Shown piece by piece: positions 7,288-15,293 of a DNA stretch of 22,742 nucleotides. Positions within the stretch are counted from its first letter, which is position 1, and the number at the start of each line of letters is the position of its first letter. Origin of the DNA: JASHSH01 sp036490215 (GTDB taxonomy: Bacteria > Pseudomonadota > Alphaproteobacteria > Rhodospirillales > Magnetospirillaceae); NCBI GenBank assembly GCA_036490215.1, contig DASXEH010000076.1, positions 1-22,742 of the forward strand. The letters are read 5' to 3'. The notes beneath the pieces are model-generated. The model was not told the DNA's origin. It saw only the letters and a program-made list of their open reading frames with translations, and did no database searches. Both the position numbers and the translations under genes were made by a program.

Positions 7288-7952
7288 GATGGCAGCCGCA
7301 GGGCCTCGGCCAGATTGACCAGCATGGCCGCGGTGGCGCCCCAGATGTAATGCGGGCCATAGGGCAGGGCATAGAAATGCCGCCGTTTCCCGTCGGGCCC
7401 CTCGCGGAAATGGCGCTGGTGATTGGCGGGGTCGAGGATGAAGTCAAAAGGCACTTCGAACACTTCGTCCACTTCGAACGGGTCGGGCTTCAGATCGAAG
7501 GGCGGATGCACCACGCCCACCACCGGCACCACGGCGAAATTGGTGATGGTCACATAGCCATCCAGGCGGCCGATGATCTCGATATGACTGGGATCGAGGC
7601 CGATCTCTTCCTGCGTCTCGCGCAGCGCCGTGGCCACCGGATCGGCATCGCCCTCTTCGACACGCCCGCCGGGAAAGCTGACCTGTCCGGCGTGATGGTC
7701 GAGATGCGCCGTGCGTCGGGTCAGCAGAACCGTCAGACCGGTGGGATGATCGACCAGCGGCACCAGCACCGCCGCGGCTACGGTCTTGTTCAGTATCGGG
7801 CGCGGCAGATCGGAGGCATCGCCCAGGGCCTGCGCGGTGTGCAGGTCACCGCGATTATCCGCGAATGGCCGACCCGTAAGACGCTGACGGATATCCGCCG
7901 CCGTCAGTCCTGCGGCAATCGGCCCAATGGAAAGAATAGTCCCGCGCTCCAT
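7284..7952 (-). CDS. CoA pyrophosphatase, Nudix hydrolase (NudL-like)
   Basis: 222 residues. The Nudix box is GGRVEEGDADPVATALRE followed by TQEEIGLD, with the one-residue-longer spacing also seen in E. coli NudL. Directly before it is the CoA-specific signature LLTRRTAHLDHHAGQVSFPGG, which marks the CoA pyrophosphatase subgroup. It cleaves CoA or its derivatives to phosphopantetheine and 3',5'-ADP. The start used is ATG 7952, with GGAG nine bases upstream. This places 49 bases of the gene inside the end of the DUF1285 gene in another frame. No better internal start is evident. The downstream cca gene overlaps its stop, so the three are co-expressed. Confidence 0.92.
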   Translation of the reverse strand: MERGTILSIGPIAAGLTAADIRQRLTGRPFADNRGDLHTAQALGDASDLPRPILNKTVAAAVLVPLVDHPTGLTVLLTRRTAHLDHHAGQVSFPGGRVEEGDADPVATALRETQEEIGLDPSHIEIIGRLDGYVTITNFAVVPVVGVVHPPFDLKPDPFEVDEVFEVPFDFILDPANHQRHFREGPDGKRRHFYALPYGPHYIWGATAAMLVNLAEALRLPS

Positions 7953-8419
7953 ACACCATACTCCGGCGCGCCATCGCGCCGCTCCTCAACACCCAATCCC
8001 ACCAGCTCATAATAAACAGCGCGGGACGGGCGTGCTTCCAGCCCTTTTCGCACAAAAATGTAAGGCGCTGCACCGCGAGAATCATCATGCACCGCAGCAT
8101 CTTGGGCGTCTGTGACGCGCAGCGGGTGCTGGGCGTCGAGTGTCACGATGTCGTCGACATTGGTGCGGAACGACAACTGCTGATCGCGACCGGTTCCCTC
8201 GGCGAACAGCTCAATTGCCACAAAAGGGGCATCTTCGACATCGATGATGCCTTCTTCGGCAGGCGAAGCGAGCCAATATGACCCGTCGTCACGGCGTTCC
8301 AGGATGGTGGAAAACAGCCGCACCATCTCTTTGCGGCCGATCGGCGTGCCATGGTAAAACCAAGTGCCGTCCCGGGCGATGCGCATATTCAGCCGGCCGC
8401 AATTGATCCGGCTTCGCAT
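7904..8419 (-). CDS. DUF1285 domain-containing protein
   Basis: About 171 residues, beginning MRSRINCGRLNMRIARDG. The family hallmarks are seen: a CG..xMRIARDGTWFY opening, then GTPIGRKEMVRLFSTIL, DGSYWLASPAEEG, VEDAPFVAIEL and the C-terminal FVRKGLEARPSRAVYYELV. DUF1285 proteins are small, soluble and of unproven function, and are often found beside MoxR and Nudix genes in alphaproteobacteria. I chose ATG 8419 because the conserved CG..xMRIA stretch begins upstream of the later ATG at 8386. The frame stays open far upstream, antisense to moxR, but that part is a shadow. The protein is shorter at its N-terminus than many relatives. It is divergent from moxR, with 75 bases between starts. Confidence 0.82.
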   Translation of the reverse strand: MRSRINCGRLNMRIARDGTWFYHGTPIGRKEMVRLFSTILERRDDGSYWLASPAEEGIIDVEDAPFVAIELFAEGTGRDQQLSFRTNVDDIVTLDAQHPLRVTDAQDAAVHDDSRGAAPYIFVRKGLEARPSRAVYYELVGLGVEERRDGAPEYGVWSAGLFFPLGRLPQD

Positions 8420-8494
8420 CCCTGAACTACCGTGTGGGCCGCTCTGCGGTCCGCCGTGTCCTTCCGTCACTCCAACCTCCGGAGCGAGTGTGCC

Positions 8495-9514
8495 GTGACT
8501 TCCAGTCCCAGTTCCGCTCCCGTCGCCCTGATCGATGCCGATCGGGCCGGCGAGGAGATCGAGCGGCTCAATGGCCGCCTTGTCGAAGTGCGCGCCGCCG
8601 TCGGCCGCGTGATCTTCGGCCAAGACGCGGTAATCGAGCAAAGCATTATCACCTTGCTGGCGGGCGGTCACGCGCTGCTGATCGGCGTGCCGGGCCTGGC
8701 CAAGACGCGGCTGGTCCTCACGCTGGGTACCGTCTTTGGTCTCAATGCGCGACGCGTGCAGTTCACGCCCGATCTGATGCCGGCCGATATCCTCGGCTCC
8801 GAGGTGCTGGAAGAATCGCCCGGCGGCGCGCGCGCCTTTCGCTTTATCGAAGGCCCTGTGTTCTGCCAGCTGCTGATGGCCGACGAAATCAACCGCGCCA
8901 GCCCGCGCACCCAGTCGGCGCTGTTGCAGGCGATGCAGGAACACAAGGTCTCGATCGCCGGCACCTATCACGATCTGCCCGAACCCTTCCATGTGCTGGC
9001 CACTCAGAACCCGCTCGAGCAGGAAGGCACTTATCCGTTGCCCGAAGCGCAACTCGATCGCTTCCTGATGCGCATCGATGTCGATTATCCCGAACGCGAG
9101 GCCGAACGGCGGATGCTGGTTGCCACCACCGGACCGGCCGAAGACGAAGCCAAGCCGGTGCTCGATGCCACCAGTCTGCGCGCGGCGCAGCGCCTGGTGC
9201 GCCACGTGCCGGTGGGCGATTCCATCGTGGATGCGATCCTCAATTTGGTGCGCGCCGGCCGGCCCGAAGACAGCCCGCTCGAGATCGTGCGCAAATCGGT
9301 CGCCTGGGGTCCGGGCCCGCGTGCCGCCCAGGCGCTGATGCTGGCCGTCCGCGCCCGCGCTCTGATGCAAGGCCGCTTCGCGCCGTCGCGTGACGATGTG
9401 GCCGCGTTGGTGGCGCCCGTGCTGTCGCATCGCATGGCGCTCAGCTTTGCCGCGCGCGCCGAAGGCGTGACGATCGCGGAGGTGATCGCGGCACTCGTCG
9501 GGACCTTGGGGTGA
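8495..9514 (+). CDS. MoxR-family AAA+ ATPase
   Basis: About 339 residues. Walker A is GVPGLAKT (residues 64-71), Walker B is LLMADEINRA, sensor 1 is LATQNPLEQEGTYPLPEAQLDRF (quoted in part: ATQNPLEQEGTYPLPEAQ), and the sensor 2 region is near the C-terminus. MoxR proteins are chaperone-like ATPases that work with VWA/DUF58 partners in metal-centre insertion or envelope stress. The start is GTG 8495 with GGAGCGAG six to seven bases upstream; the frame is open further back to 8432 but lacks a ribosome site. The stop overlaps the start of the DUF58 gene by four bases (GTGA), so the two are translationally coupled. Confidence 0.93.
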   Translation: MTSSPSSAPVALIDADRAGEEIERLNGRLVEVRAAVGRVIFGQDAVIEQSIITLLAGGHALLIGVPGLAKTRLVLTLGTVFGLNARRVQFTPDLMPADILGSEVLEESPGGARAFRFIEGPVFCQLLMADEINRASPRTQSALLQAMQEHKVSIAGTYHDLPEPFHVLATQNPLEQEGTYPLPEAQLDRFLMRIDVDYPEREAERRMLVATTGPAEDEAKPVLDATSLRAAQRLVRHVPVGDSIVDAILNLVRAGRPEDSPLEIVRKSVAWGPGPRAAQALMLAVRARALMQGRFAPSRDDVAALVAPVLSHRMALSFAARAEGVTIAEVIAALVGTLG

Positions 9515-10389
9515 ACGCGGCCGCCGCGCCCACCCAACTCCGTGCCGAAGCGCTGGCGGCGCGCCTGCCGCCGCTTCTGGTCGAGGCCGAACGCGTCGCA
9601 TCCACCGTGGCGCTTGGTGTTCATGGCCGCCGCCGCTCCGGACCCGGCGAAAGCTTCTGGCAATACCGCCGCTATCAATCGGGCGATGCGGCCACGCTGA
9701 TCGACTGGCGGCAGTCGGCGCGTAACGATCCGCTCTATGTGCGCGAAACCGAATGGATGGCGGCGCAATCGGTCTGGCTCTGGGCCGATGGCAGCGCCTC
9801 GATGCATTGGCGCTCCTACAGCAATCTGGTCGAGAAACATGATCGCGCCCTGCTCCTGACCTTGGCATTGGCGGCGCTTCTGTTGCGTAGTGGTGAGCGG
9901 GTCGGCGTACTCGGCATCGCGCGGCCGCCGGCGATGGGTCGTTCCGTGTTGCCGCGCCTCGCTGCCGAGATGATCGGGCAGGAGAGCGATGGCTTGCCTG
10001 CCGCGACCCTGCCGCGCTTCGGCCACGCTGTATTGGTCTCTGATTTTTTGATGGACGCGACGAAAGTCGCCGCAGCCGTCGCCGATTGGGCCGGTGCCGG
10101 CGTGCGTGGGCATCTCGTGCATCTGCTCGATCCGGCCGAAGAGGCGCTGCCCTATGCTGGCCGCACGCATTTCTTCGGGCTGGAAGGCGAAGGCGACATG
10201 CTGGCGCCGCAAGCCGAGTCGTTGCGCGACGCCTATCGCGCCAAGCTCGCCGAACATCGTGCCGCTTTGGCCGATGCGGCGCGCCGCTGGGGCTGGGGTT
10301 TCATCACCCACCACACCGACACGCCGCCCGAACCGGCGCTGCTTGCGCTGCATCAAGCGCTTGAAAGTCGAAGCCGTGTTCCATCTTGA
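9511..10389 (+). CDS. DUF58 domain-containing protein (MoxR partner)
   Basis: 292 residues. The DUF58 core spans about residues 38-110: GRRRSGPGESFWQYRRYQSG, then DWRQSARNDPLYVRETEW and a VWA-like strand WLWADGSASMHW with a DxSxS-like metal site (DGSAS). No membrane segment is seen, so it is a soluble member. DUF58 proteins pair with MoxR ATPases and are thought to be client or adaptor proteins. It starts at a GTG inside the moxR stop (GTGA) and ends with TGA at 10387-10389. The following 69 bases carry no recognisable gene. The expected membrane VWA (BatA-type) and DUF4159-like genes are not next to it. Family certain, job inferred. Confidence 0.9.
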   Translation: MNAAAAPTQLRAEALAARLPPLLVEAERVASTVALGVHGRRRSGPGESFWQYRRYQSGDAATLIDWRQSARNDPLYVRETEWMAAQSVWLWADGSASMHWRSYSNLVEKHDRALLLTLALAALLLRSGERVGVLGIARPPAMGRSVLPRLAAEMIGQESDGLPAATLPRFGHAVLVSDFLMDATKVAAAVADWAGAGVRGHLVHLLDPAEEALPYAGRTHFFGLEGEGDMLAPQAESLRDAYRAKLAEHRAALADAARRWGWGFITHHTDTPPEPALLALHQALESRSRVPS

Positions 10390-10458
10390 TGGAACCGGCG
10401 ACAAGCCCGCGCGGCGCTTGCGCGAGACCGGCGCGGACGCGTTGGTCGCCAAAGGCAG

Positions 10459-10887
10459 ATGCGCGTGATCGGTGGGGCGATCGCAATCATTCTGCTGATC
10501 GGCATCGCCGGCCTCCACGTCTTCTGGGCACTAGGCGGGCATATTGGTCAATCTGCGGCGGTGCCGGAACGTAATGGCAAGCCCGCCTTCAAGCCCGGAC
10601 CCATCGCGACCTTCGCCGTCGCGGTTGCGCTCGTTGTCGCTGTTTTGCTGGTTGCCGCGCATCTCGGCTGGATCGCGTCGCCGGTGCCGACGGGATTGGT
10701 GCGCGTTCTTGTTTGGATGATCGTCGTTGCCTTCGCCGCGCGCGCGATTGGCGACTTCCGCTATGTCGGTTTCTTCAAGCGCGTCAGGGATACACGATTC
10801 GCGCGCCTCGACACGCGCGTCTTCTCACCGCTCTGCGCAGTGCTGGCAATTGCCGTGACCGATGCGGTGATCGAGGGTCGGTTTTAG
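10459..10887 (+). CDS. DUF3995 domain-containing membrane protein
   Basis: 142 residues with four predicted membrane helices at roughly 4-25, 47-71, 78-98 and 118-137. DUF3995 features are seen: GLHVFWALGGHIG after helix 1, the AVPERNGKPAFKPGP loop and the GDFRYVGFFKRVRDTRFARLD motif before the last helix. Function is unknown, and it resides in the cytoplasmic membrane. ATG 10459 has AAGG five bases upstream. It lies 69 bases after the DUF58 gene on the same strand, possibly in the same transcript. Its stop (10885-10887) overlaps the stop of the convergent M16 gene by four bases. Confidence 0.82.
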   Translation: MRVIGGAIAIILLIGIAGLHVFWALGGHIGQSAAVPERNGKPAFKPGPIATFAVAVALVVAVLLVAAHLGWIASPVPTGLVRVLVWMIVVAFAARAIGDFRYVGFFKRVRDTRFARLDTRVFSPLCAVLAIAVTDAVIEGRF

Positions 10888-12149
10888 CTCACCCGCGCGC
10901 GGATCGAGTCGAAGCTGCCGAGCTTGCCGATCGGGCCCAGTGCCGCCACGGTCGGCGTGCCCTTGAAGATGCGCTTGGCCACGCGTTCCACGGCGGCTTC
11001 GTCCACCGACTCGATGCGTTCGATCACCTCGTCGAGCGTCAGCGGCCGGCCCCAGGTGTTGATCTGGCGCGCGAGGCGTTCGCTGCGTGAGTCGGTGCTT
11101 TCGAGCGACATCAGAAGACCGGCGCGGAACTGCGCACGAGCACGATTCAGCTCGTCGGCGGTGATGCCTGACATCGTCTTCAGTGTTTCATCGCAGAGCA
11201 CGTCGAGGGCTTCGGCTGCATCGGCCTCACCGGTCGACGCATAGACGCCGAACATACCGCCGTCATTCAGGCTGCCGACGAAAGAGTAGACCGTGTAGGC
11301 CAGGCCGCGCTTTTCGCGCACCTCTTGGAACAGCCGCGACGACATGCCGCCGCCCAGCAGGGTCGAGAGCACCGAGGCCGCGTAGATGTCCGGATCGGTC
11401 GAGCCAATCGCATCGAAGCCCAGCACGAGATGGACCTGCTCCGTGTCACGGGTTTCGCGATACTCGCCGCCGACATAGCGCGGCTTCTGTTCGGGCGCGG
11501 GCGTCGAGGGCGGCAGCGCCGTGAACTGGCGCGTCACCATCTCCAGCACTTGCTCGTGCTTCACATTGCCGGCCGCGGCGACGACCATGCGTGCCGGGCC
11601 GTAATGGGTGTGAATGAAATCGCCCAGCGTCTTCGGTGTGAAGCTGCGCACCAGTTCGGCCGTGCCCAGAACCGGGCGGCCGACGGGCTGATCGGGATAG
11701 GCGGCGGTCTGGAAATGATCGAAGATGATGTCGTCGGGCGTGTCGATCGACTGGGCGATCTCCTGCACCACCACTTCCTGCTCGCGGACCAACTCGTCCT
11801 TATCGAGCGCGGGGTATTGCAGAATGTCCTGCAGGATGTCCATCGCCAGGGGCACGTCTTCCTTCAGCACCTTGGCGTAATAGGCGGTATGGTCGCGTGC
11901 GGTATGGGCGTTGATATAGCCGCCCACCGCCTCGATCTCTTCGGCGATCTGGCGCGCGCTGCGCCGCGCCGTGCCCTTGAAGGCCATGTGTTCGAGCATA
12001 TGGGAGACGCCATTGATCTCGGGCGTTTCGTGGCGCGTGCCGGCATTCACCCACACCCCGACCGAAGCGGTCTCGACGGTGGGAACGAAATCGGTCGCCA
12101 CCGTCATCCCGTTCGGCAGTTGGGTGACGGTCACGTCATTGGCGCTCAT
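10884..12149 (-). CDS. M16-family zinc peptidase (processing-peptidase-like)
   Basis: About 421 residues, from MSANDVTVTQLPNG. The inverted zinc motif HMLEH is at residues 50-54, within GVSHMLEHMAFKGT. The downstream glutamate region lies in REQEVVVQEIAQSIDTPDD, and the second, inactive half has the R/Y pair region GGGMSSRLFQEVREKRGLAYTVYS (seen as SSRLFQEVREKRGLAY). This is the single-chain, two-domain form close to mitochondrial processing peptidase beta. It probably degrades peptides in the cytoplasm; no signal peptide is visible. ATG 12149 overlaps the thrC stop by four bases (ATGA), indicating coupling. The thrC - M16 order is commonly kept in alphaproteobacteria. A longer frame to 12218 only re-reads thrC. 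Confidence 0.94.
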   Translation of the reverse strand: MSANDVTVTQLPNGMTVATDFVPTVETASVGVWVNAGTRHETPEINGVSHMLEHMAFKGTARRSARQIAEEIEAVGGYINAHTARDHTAYYAKVLKEDVPLAMDILQDILQYPALDKDELVREQEVVVQEIAQSIDTPDDIIFDHFQTAAYPDQPVGRPVLGTAELVRSFTPKTLGDFIHTHYGPARMVVAAAGNVKHEQVLEMVTRQFTALPPSTPAPEQKPRYVGGEYRETRDTEQVHLVLGFDAIGSTDPDIYAASVLSTLLGGGMSSRLFQEVREKRGLAYTVYSFVGSLNDGGMFGVYASTGEADAAEALDVLCDETLKTMSGITADELNRARAQFRAGLLMSLESTDSRSERLARQINTWGRPLTLDEVIERIESVDEAAVERVAKRIFKGTPTVAALGPIGKLGSFDSIRARVS

Positions 12150-13564
12150 ACCGCCACTTTGGCCACCGAGCGGATGTAGTCCTTGAGTGCGTCGAGATTC
12201 CATCGCATCTCCTCGCAACGCTCAGGGCGCTGCATGATGTCGGCAAGGTGGGGGGGAAGGGCCGGGCGAATGCCGGTGGCCTTTTCGACGGCGTCGGGGA
12301 ATTTGGCGGGGTGTGCGGTGGCCACGCAGACCATCGGCACATTCGGGTCTTTGCGCTTGGCGCGCGCGGCGGCAACACCGATCGCCGAATGCGGATCGAT
12401 CAGCACGCCGGTTTCGTCGTGGATCTTCTTCATCGCGGCGATCGTGCCCGCGTCGTCGAGGCGATAGGCATCGAAGGTCGCGCGCACTTTCGCCATGCGC
12501 TCCGACGAGACGCGGAAGCCATGCGACTGGCGGAACTGTTCCATCGTGCCGTTGACGACATCGGGCTTGCTGTCGACGAGATCGAACAGATAGCGCTCAA
12601 AATTGCTCGAGACCTGAATGTCCATCGACGGCGATAGGGTCGACTGCACCGTCAGGCTCTTCATCTCGCCGGTCTCGAAGAAGCGCGTGAGAATGTCGTT
12701 GGCGTTCGAGGCCACGATCATCTGCTGCACCGGCAGGCCGATCTTCTTCGCCGCATAGGCCGCGAAGACATTGCCGAAATTGCCGGTGGGCACGGCGTAG
12801 GACACCTGGTTGCGCACATCCATCTTGGCGCCCGGCGCATCGACCATCGCGGCCGATTTCACGTAATAGACGATCTGGGCCACGATCCGCGCCCAGTTGA
12901 TCGAGTTCATTGCCGCCAGCCCAACGTCTTTGCGCAGGCTGAGATCGGCGAACAGGCCCTTCACCAGATTCTGGCAGTCGTCAAAGGTGCCTTCGATCGC
13001 GATGTTATGGACGTTGTCGGCATCCACCGTCGTCATCTGCCGGCGCTGCACTTCCGAGACGCGACCCTTGGGATGTAACACGAAGATATCGAGCGCGTTG
13101 CGGTCGCGGCAGGCTTCGATGGCGGCCGAACCGGTATCGCCCGAGGTAGCGACGACGATCGTTGCGCGGCGGTTACGCTGGGTCAGCACATGGTCCAGCA
13201 GACGGCCGACCAGCTGCAACGCATAGTCTTTGAACGACAGCGTCGGGCCATGGAACAGTTCGAGCAGGAACTCGTTCTTACCCAGCGGCGTCAGCGGCGC
13301 GACATCGGGGTGGTCGAAATTCTTGTAGGCGTCGCGCGTCATCGTCGCGAGCGTATTGTCGTCGATCGTGCCGTCGAGGAACGGCCGCACCACATGAACG
13401 GCCAACTCGGCATAGGGCAAGGTGGCCATCTGGCGCAGTTCGCGATCGGAGATCCGCGGCCACACCGAGGGGACATACAAACCGCCATCCGGCGCCAGAC
13501 CGGCCAGCAGCACGTCATCGAACTTCAGCGGTTGGGCGCGCCCGCGCGTGCTGTGGTAGGGCAA
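12146..13564 (-). CDS. thrC: Threonine synthase
   Basis: 472 residues, full length for the fungal/proteobacterial type. It converts O-phosphohomoserine to threonine with PLP. Seen: the N-terminal YHSTRG opening and APDGGLYVP; the PLP lysine in FHGPTLSFKDYALQ (Lys112); the phosphate-binding VATSGDTGSAA; MNSINWARI; PTGNFGN; and TAHPAKF near the end. The start is TTG at 13564, fixed because the family opens M-x-Y-x-STRG and no ATG or GTG is in frame upstream. AAGGA lies 11 bases before it. It is the first gene of a pair with the M16 protease. No attenuator or T-box is seen upstream. Confidence 0.96.
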   Translation of the reverse strand: MPYHSTRGRAQPLKFDDVLLAGLAPDGGLYVPSVWPRISDRELRQMATLPYAELAVHVVRPFLDGTIDDNTLATMTRDAYKNFDHPDVAPLTPLGKNEFLLELFHGPTLSFKDYALQLVGRLLDHVLTQRNRRATIVVATSGDTGSAAIEACRDRNALDIFVLHPKGRVSEVQRRQMTTVDADNVHNIAIEGTFDDCQNLVKGLFADLSLRKDVGLAAMNSINWARIVAQIVYYVKSAAMVDAPGAKMDVRNQVSYAVPTGNFGNVFAAYAAKKIGLPVQQMIVASNANDILTRFFETGEMKSLTVQSTLSPSMDIQVSSNFERYLFDLVDSKPDVVNGTMEQFRQSHGFRVSSERMAKVRATFDAYRLDDAGTIAAMKKIHDETGVLIDPHSAIGVAAARAKRKDPNVPMVCVATAHPAKFPDAVEKATGIRPALPPHLADIMQRPERCEEMRWNLDALKDYIRSVAKVAV

Positions 13565-13594
13565 AGGGAGGGGTGTCCTTGAATGAGAGGCAAT

Positions 13595-13623
13595 AACGTA
13601 GTGTCGGTAAGCCGCAGGGGCAA
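13595..13623 (-). promoter_or_regulatory. Possible thrC promoter
   Basis: On the minus strand TTGCCC (13623-13618) and TACGTT (13600-13595) are spaced 17 bases apart, ending 30 bases before the TTG start. The -35 box is reasonable (CTTGCC in the alphaproteobacterial context); the -10 box is weak. A small inverted repeat CAGTA (13632-13636) / TACTG (13645-13649) lies just upstream and could bind a regulator. Confidence 0.3.
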
Positions 13624-13668
13624 GACCGCGTCAGTAACACAAAATACTGTGTACAGATCGTTCGATAA

Positions 13669-15168
13669 CTACGACAGATAGCGTTTGCGCAAATGGGTCT
13701 TAAAGACCTCGGCGTCAAGCGACCGTCCCGTGGCACGCGTCACCAATTCGGTGGTCGAGTAGCGCGAGGCGAGGCCATGGACATTGGCGCGCAGCCAGTT
13801 ACGCAGAGGGGCGAAATCGCCTCGCGCGATGGCTGGTTCGACATCGGAATCGGTGCGCCGGGCGGCATCGAACAGCTGCGCCGCCGTCATCGCGCCCAGG
13901 GTGTAGCACGGGAAATAACCGAAGGCGCCGCCGTACCAATGGATGTCCTGCAGGCAGCCTTGGCGATCGTCGGGCGGGGTAATGCCGAGCAGGTCCTCGA
14001 GCCCCTTATTCCAAGCTGCCGGCAGATCGCCCACCTGCAGATCGCCCGTGATCAGCGCCTTCTCCAGCCGGTAACGCAGGATCACATGCGCGGGATAGGT
14101 GACCTCGTCGGCATCGACGCGGATGAATGAAGGTTGCACGCGCATCATCACGTTCCATAGGGTCGCGCCATCCCAGCCCGCCTCACCGGTACGCTCGAAG
14201 GTCTTGGCGGCGATCGGCGCCAGGAAGGCAACAAAGCCTTTCGAGCGGCAGGCCTGCATTTCCATGATCAGGCTCTGGCTTTCGTGCACGCCCATCGAGC
14301 GTGCGCGGCCGACTGGCTGGCCACGCCAATCCTTGGGCAGGCCGATCTCATAGAGCGCATGGCCGGTCTCGTGCAGCACACCCATCAGGCTGCGCATGAA
14401 ATCGGCTTCGTCATAACGCGTGGTGATGCGCGCGTCATCGGGTGTGCCGCTGCTGAAGGGATGACGGCTGACGTCGAGACGGCCGTAATGGAAATCGAAG
14501 CCCATCTTGCCCATCATCTCGACGCCCAGCGCGCGCTGCTGCTCGATCGGGAACGGGCCTCTGGGTGCGATCACATTGGCCGGCTGGCGCCTCATCACTT
14601 CGGCGACAAATCCGGGGATGAACGCGGCCAGATCGGCGAATAGCGCATCGATCGCAGTGGATTGCAGGCCCGGCTCGTATTGATCGAGCAGCGCGTCATA
14701 GAGCGGCACGCCCAGCGCCTGGCTTTTGATCGCGGCGATCTCGCGGGTGATGCGCACGAGCTCGGTCAGCGACTCGCGCACGGCTTTGAAATCGGACGCC
14801 GGCCGCGCCGAGCGCCAGACCTGCTCGGTCGCCGAACAGGCGCGCGAGTGGGCTTCGACCAGCTTGGTCGGCAGGGCCGCAGAATGAATCCAGTCGCGGC
14901 GCATCTCGTGCAGATTGGCGCGCTGCCAATCGTCGAGGTCTTCGTTCTCGGCCGAGTCCAGCAGGCCCTTCATCGCACCATCGGTCAGCATCGAATGCGC
15001 TATGGTGCGCAAGGTTGCGGTATGGGCGGCGCGCACATCGGACGCGCCCTCGGGCATCATCGTCTGCGCATCCCAATCGAGAATCGCCAGCGCTTCGCCG
15101 ACATGGGACAGCCGCATGAAGCGGTCGTGCAGATCGGTATAGGCCGAGTTGGTACCGGATTCGGACAT
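13669..15168 (-). CDS. M32-family metallocarboxypeptidase
   Basis: 499 residues, typical length for carboxypeptidase Taq-type enzymes. The zinc motif HETGH lies at residues 266-270 (GVLHETGHALYE), followed by the MGVHESQSLIMEMQ segment that supplies the third ligand Glu. Other family markers are ILDWDAQTMMPEGASDVRA near the N-terminus, the HPFSSGTPDDARITTRY motif and IRVDADEVTYPAHVILRY. It removes C-terminal residues from peptides in the cytoplasm and prefers neutral or basic residues. ATG 15168 has TAGGA eight bases upstream. It is 104 bases upstream of thrC on the same strand but probably a separate unit. The region upstream holds a dispersed palindromic repeat. Confidence 0.95.
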   Translation of the reverse strand: MSESGTNSAYTDLHDRFMRLSHVGEALAILDWDAQTMMPEGASDVRAAHTATLRTIAHSMLTDGAMKGLLDSAENEDLDDWQRANLHEMRRDWIHSAALPTKLVEAHSRACSATEQVWRSARPASDFKAVRESLTELVRITREIAAIKSQALGVPLYDALLDQYEPGLQSTAIDALFADLAAFIPGFVAEVMRRQPANVIAPRGPFPIEQQRALGVEMMGKMGFDFHYGRLDVSRHPFSSGTPDDARITTRYDEADFMRSLMGVLHETGHALYEIGLPKDWRGQPVGRARSMGVHESQSLIMEMQACRSKGFVAFLAPIAAKTFERTGEAGWDGATLWNVMMRVQPSFIRVDADEVTYPAHVILRYRLEKALITGDLQVGDLPAAWNKGLEDLLGITPPDDRQGCLQDIHWYGGAFGYFPCYTLGAMTAAQLFDAARRTDSDVEPAIARGDFAPLRNWLRANVHGLASRYSTTELVTRATGRSLDAEVFKTHLRKRYLS

Positions 15169-15206
15169 CGGATATTCCTAACTAAAGACCGTCGTTCCAA
15201 TTTAAC

Positions 15207-15291
15207 CGTCATGGCCGGGCTTGTCCCGGCCATCCACGACTTTCTTATTGAGGCAAAGACGTGGATGCCCGGCACGAGGCCGGGCATGACG
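15207..15291. repeat. Alphaproteobacterial intergenic palindromic repeat (copy 2, composite)
   Basis: Three nested pairings are visible: ATGGCCGGG (15211-15219) / CCCGGCCAT (15225-15233) with CTTGT loop; ATGCCCGGC (15265-15273) / GCCGGGCAT (15279-15287) with ACGAG loop; and CATCCACG (15231-15238) / CGTGGATG (15260-15267). The two ends, CGTCATG (15207-15213) and CATGACG (15285-15291), also pair. Chance translation of one strand gives the well-known MPGLVPGIHV peptide, which should not be annotated as a gene. It lies between the M32 start and the methyltransferase stop and shares its core with 5189-5221. Confidence 0.88.
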
Positions 15292-15293
15292 CC

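Noticed and set aside
5905..7350. 481-residue plus-strand frame antisense to cca
   Set aside because: Opposite strand encodes an unmistakable CCA transferase; this frame lacks motifs and a ribosome site.
8420..9868. Long minus-strand open frame continuous with the DUF1285 gene
   Set aside because: It is antisense to moxR and DUF58, has Arg/His-rich shadow composition, and only the part from 8419 down carries DUF1285 motifs.
10386..10574. Possible 61-62-residue gene after DUF58
   Set aside because: Arg/Pro/Ala-rich shadow composition and overlap with the first helix of DUF3995; kept only as a low-interest observation.
15057..15287. Small ORF translating as MPGLVPGIHV...
   Set aside because: This is the known chance translation of the alphaproteobacterial palindromic repeat, not a protein gene.
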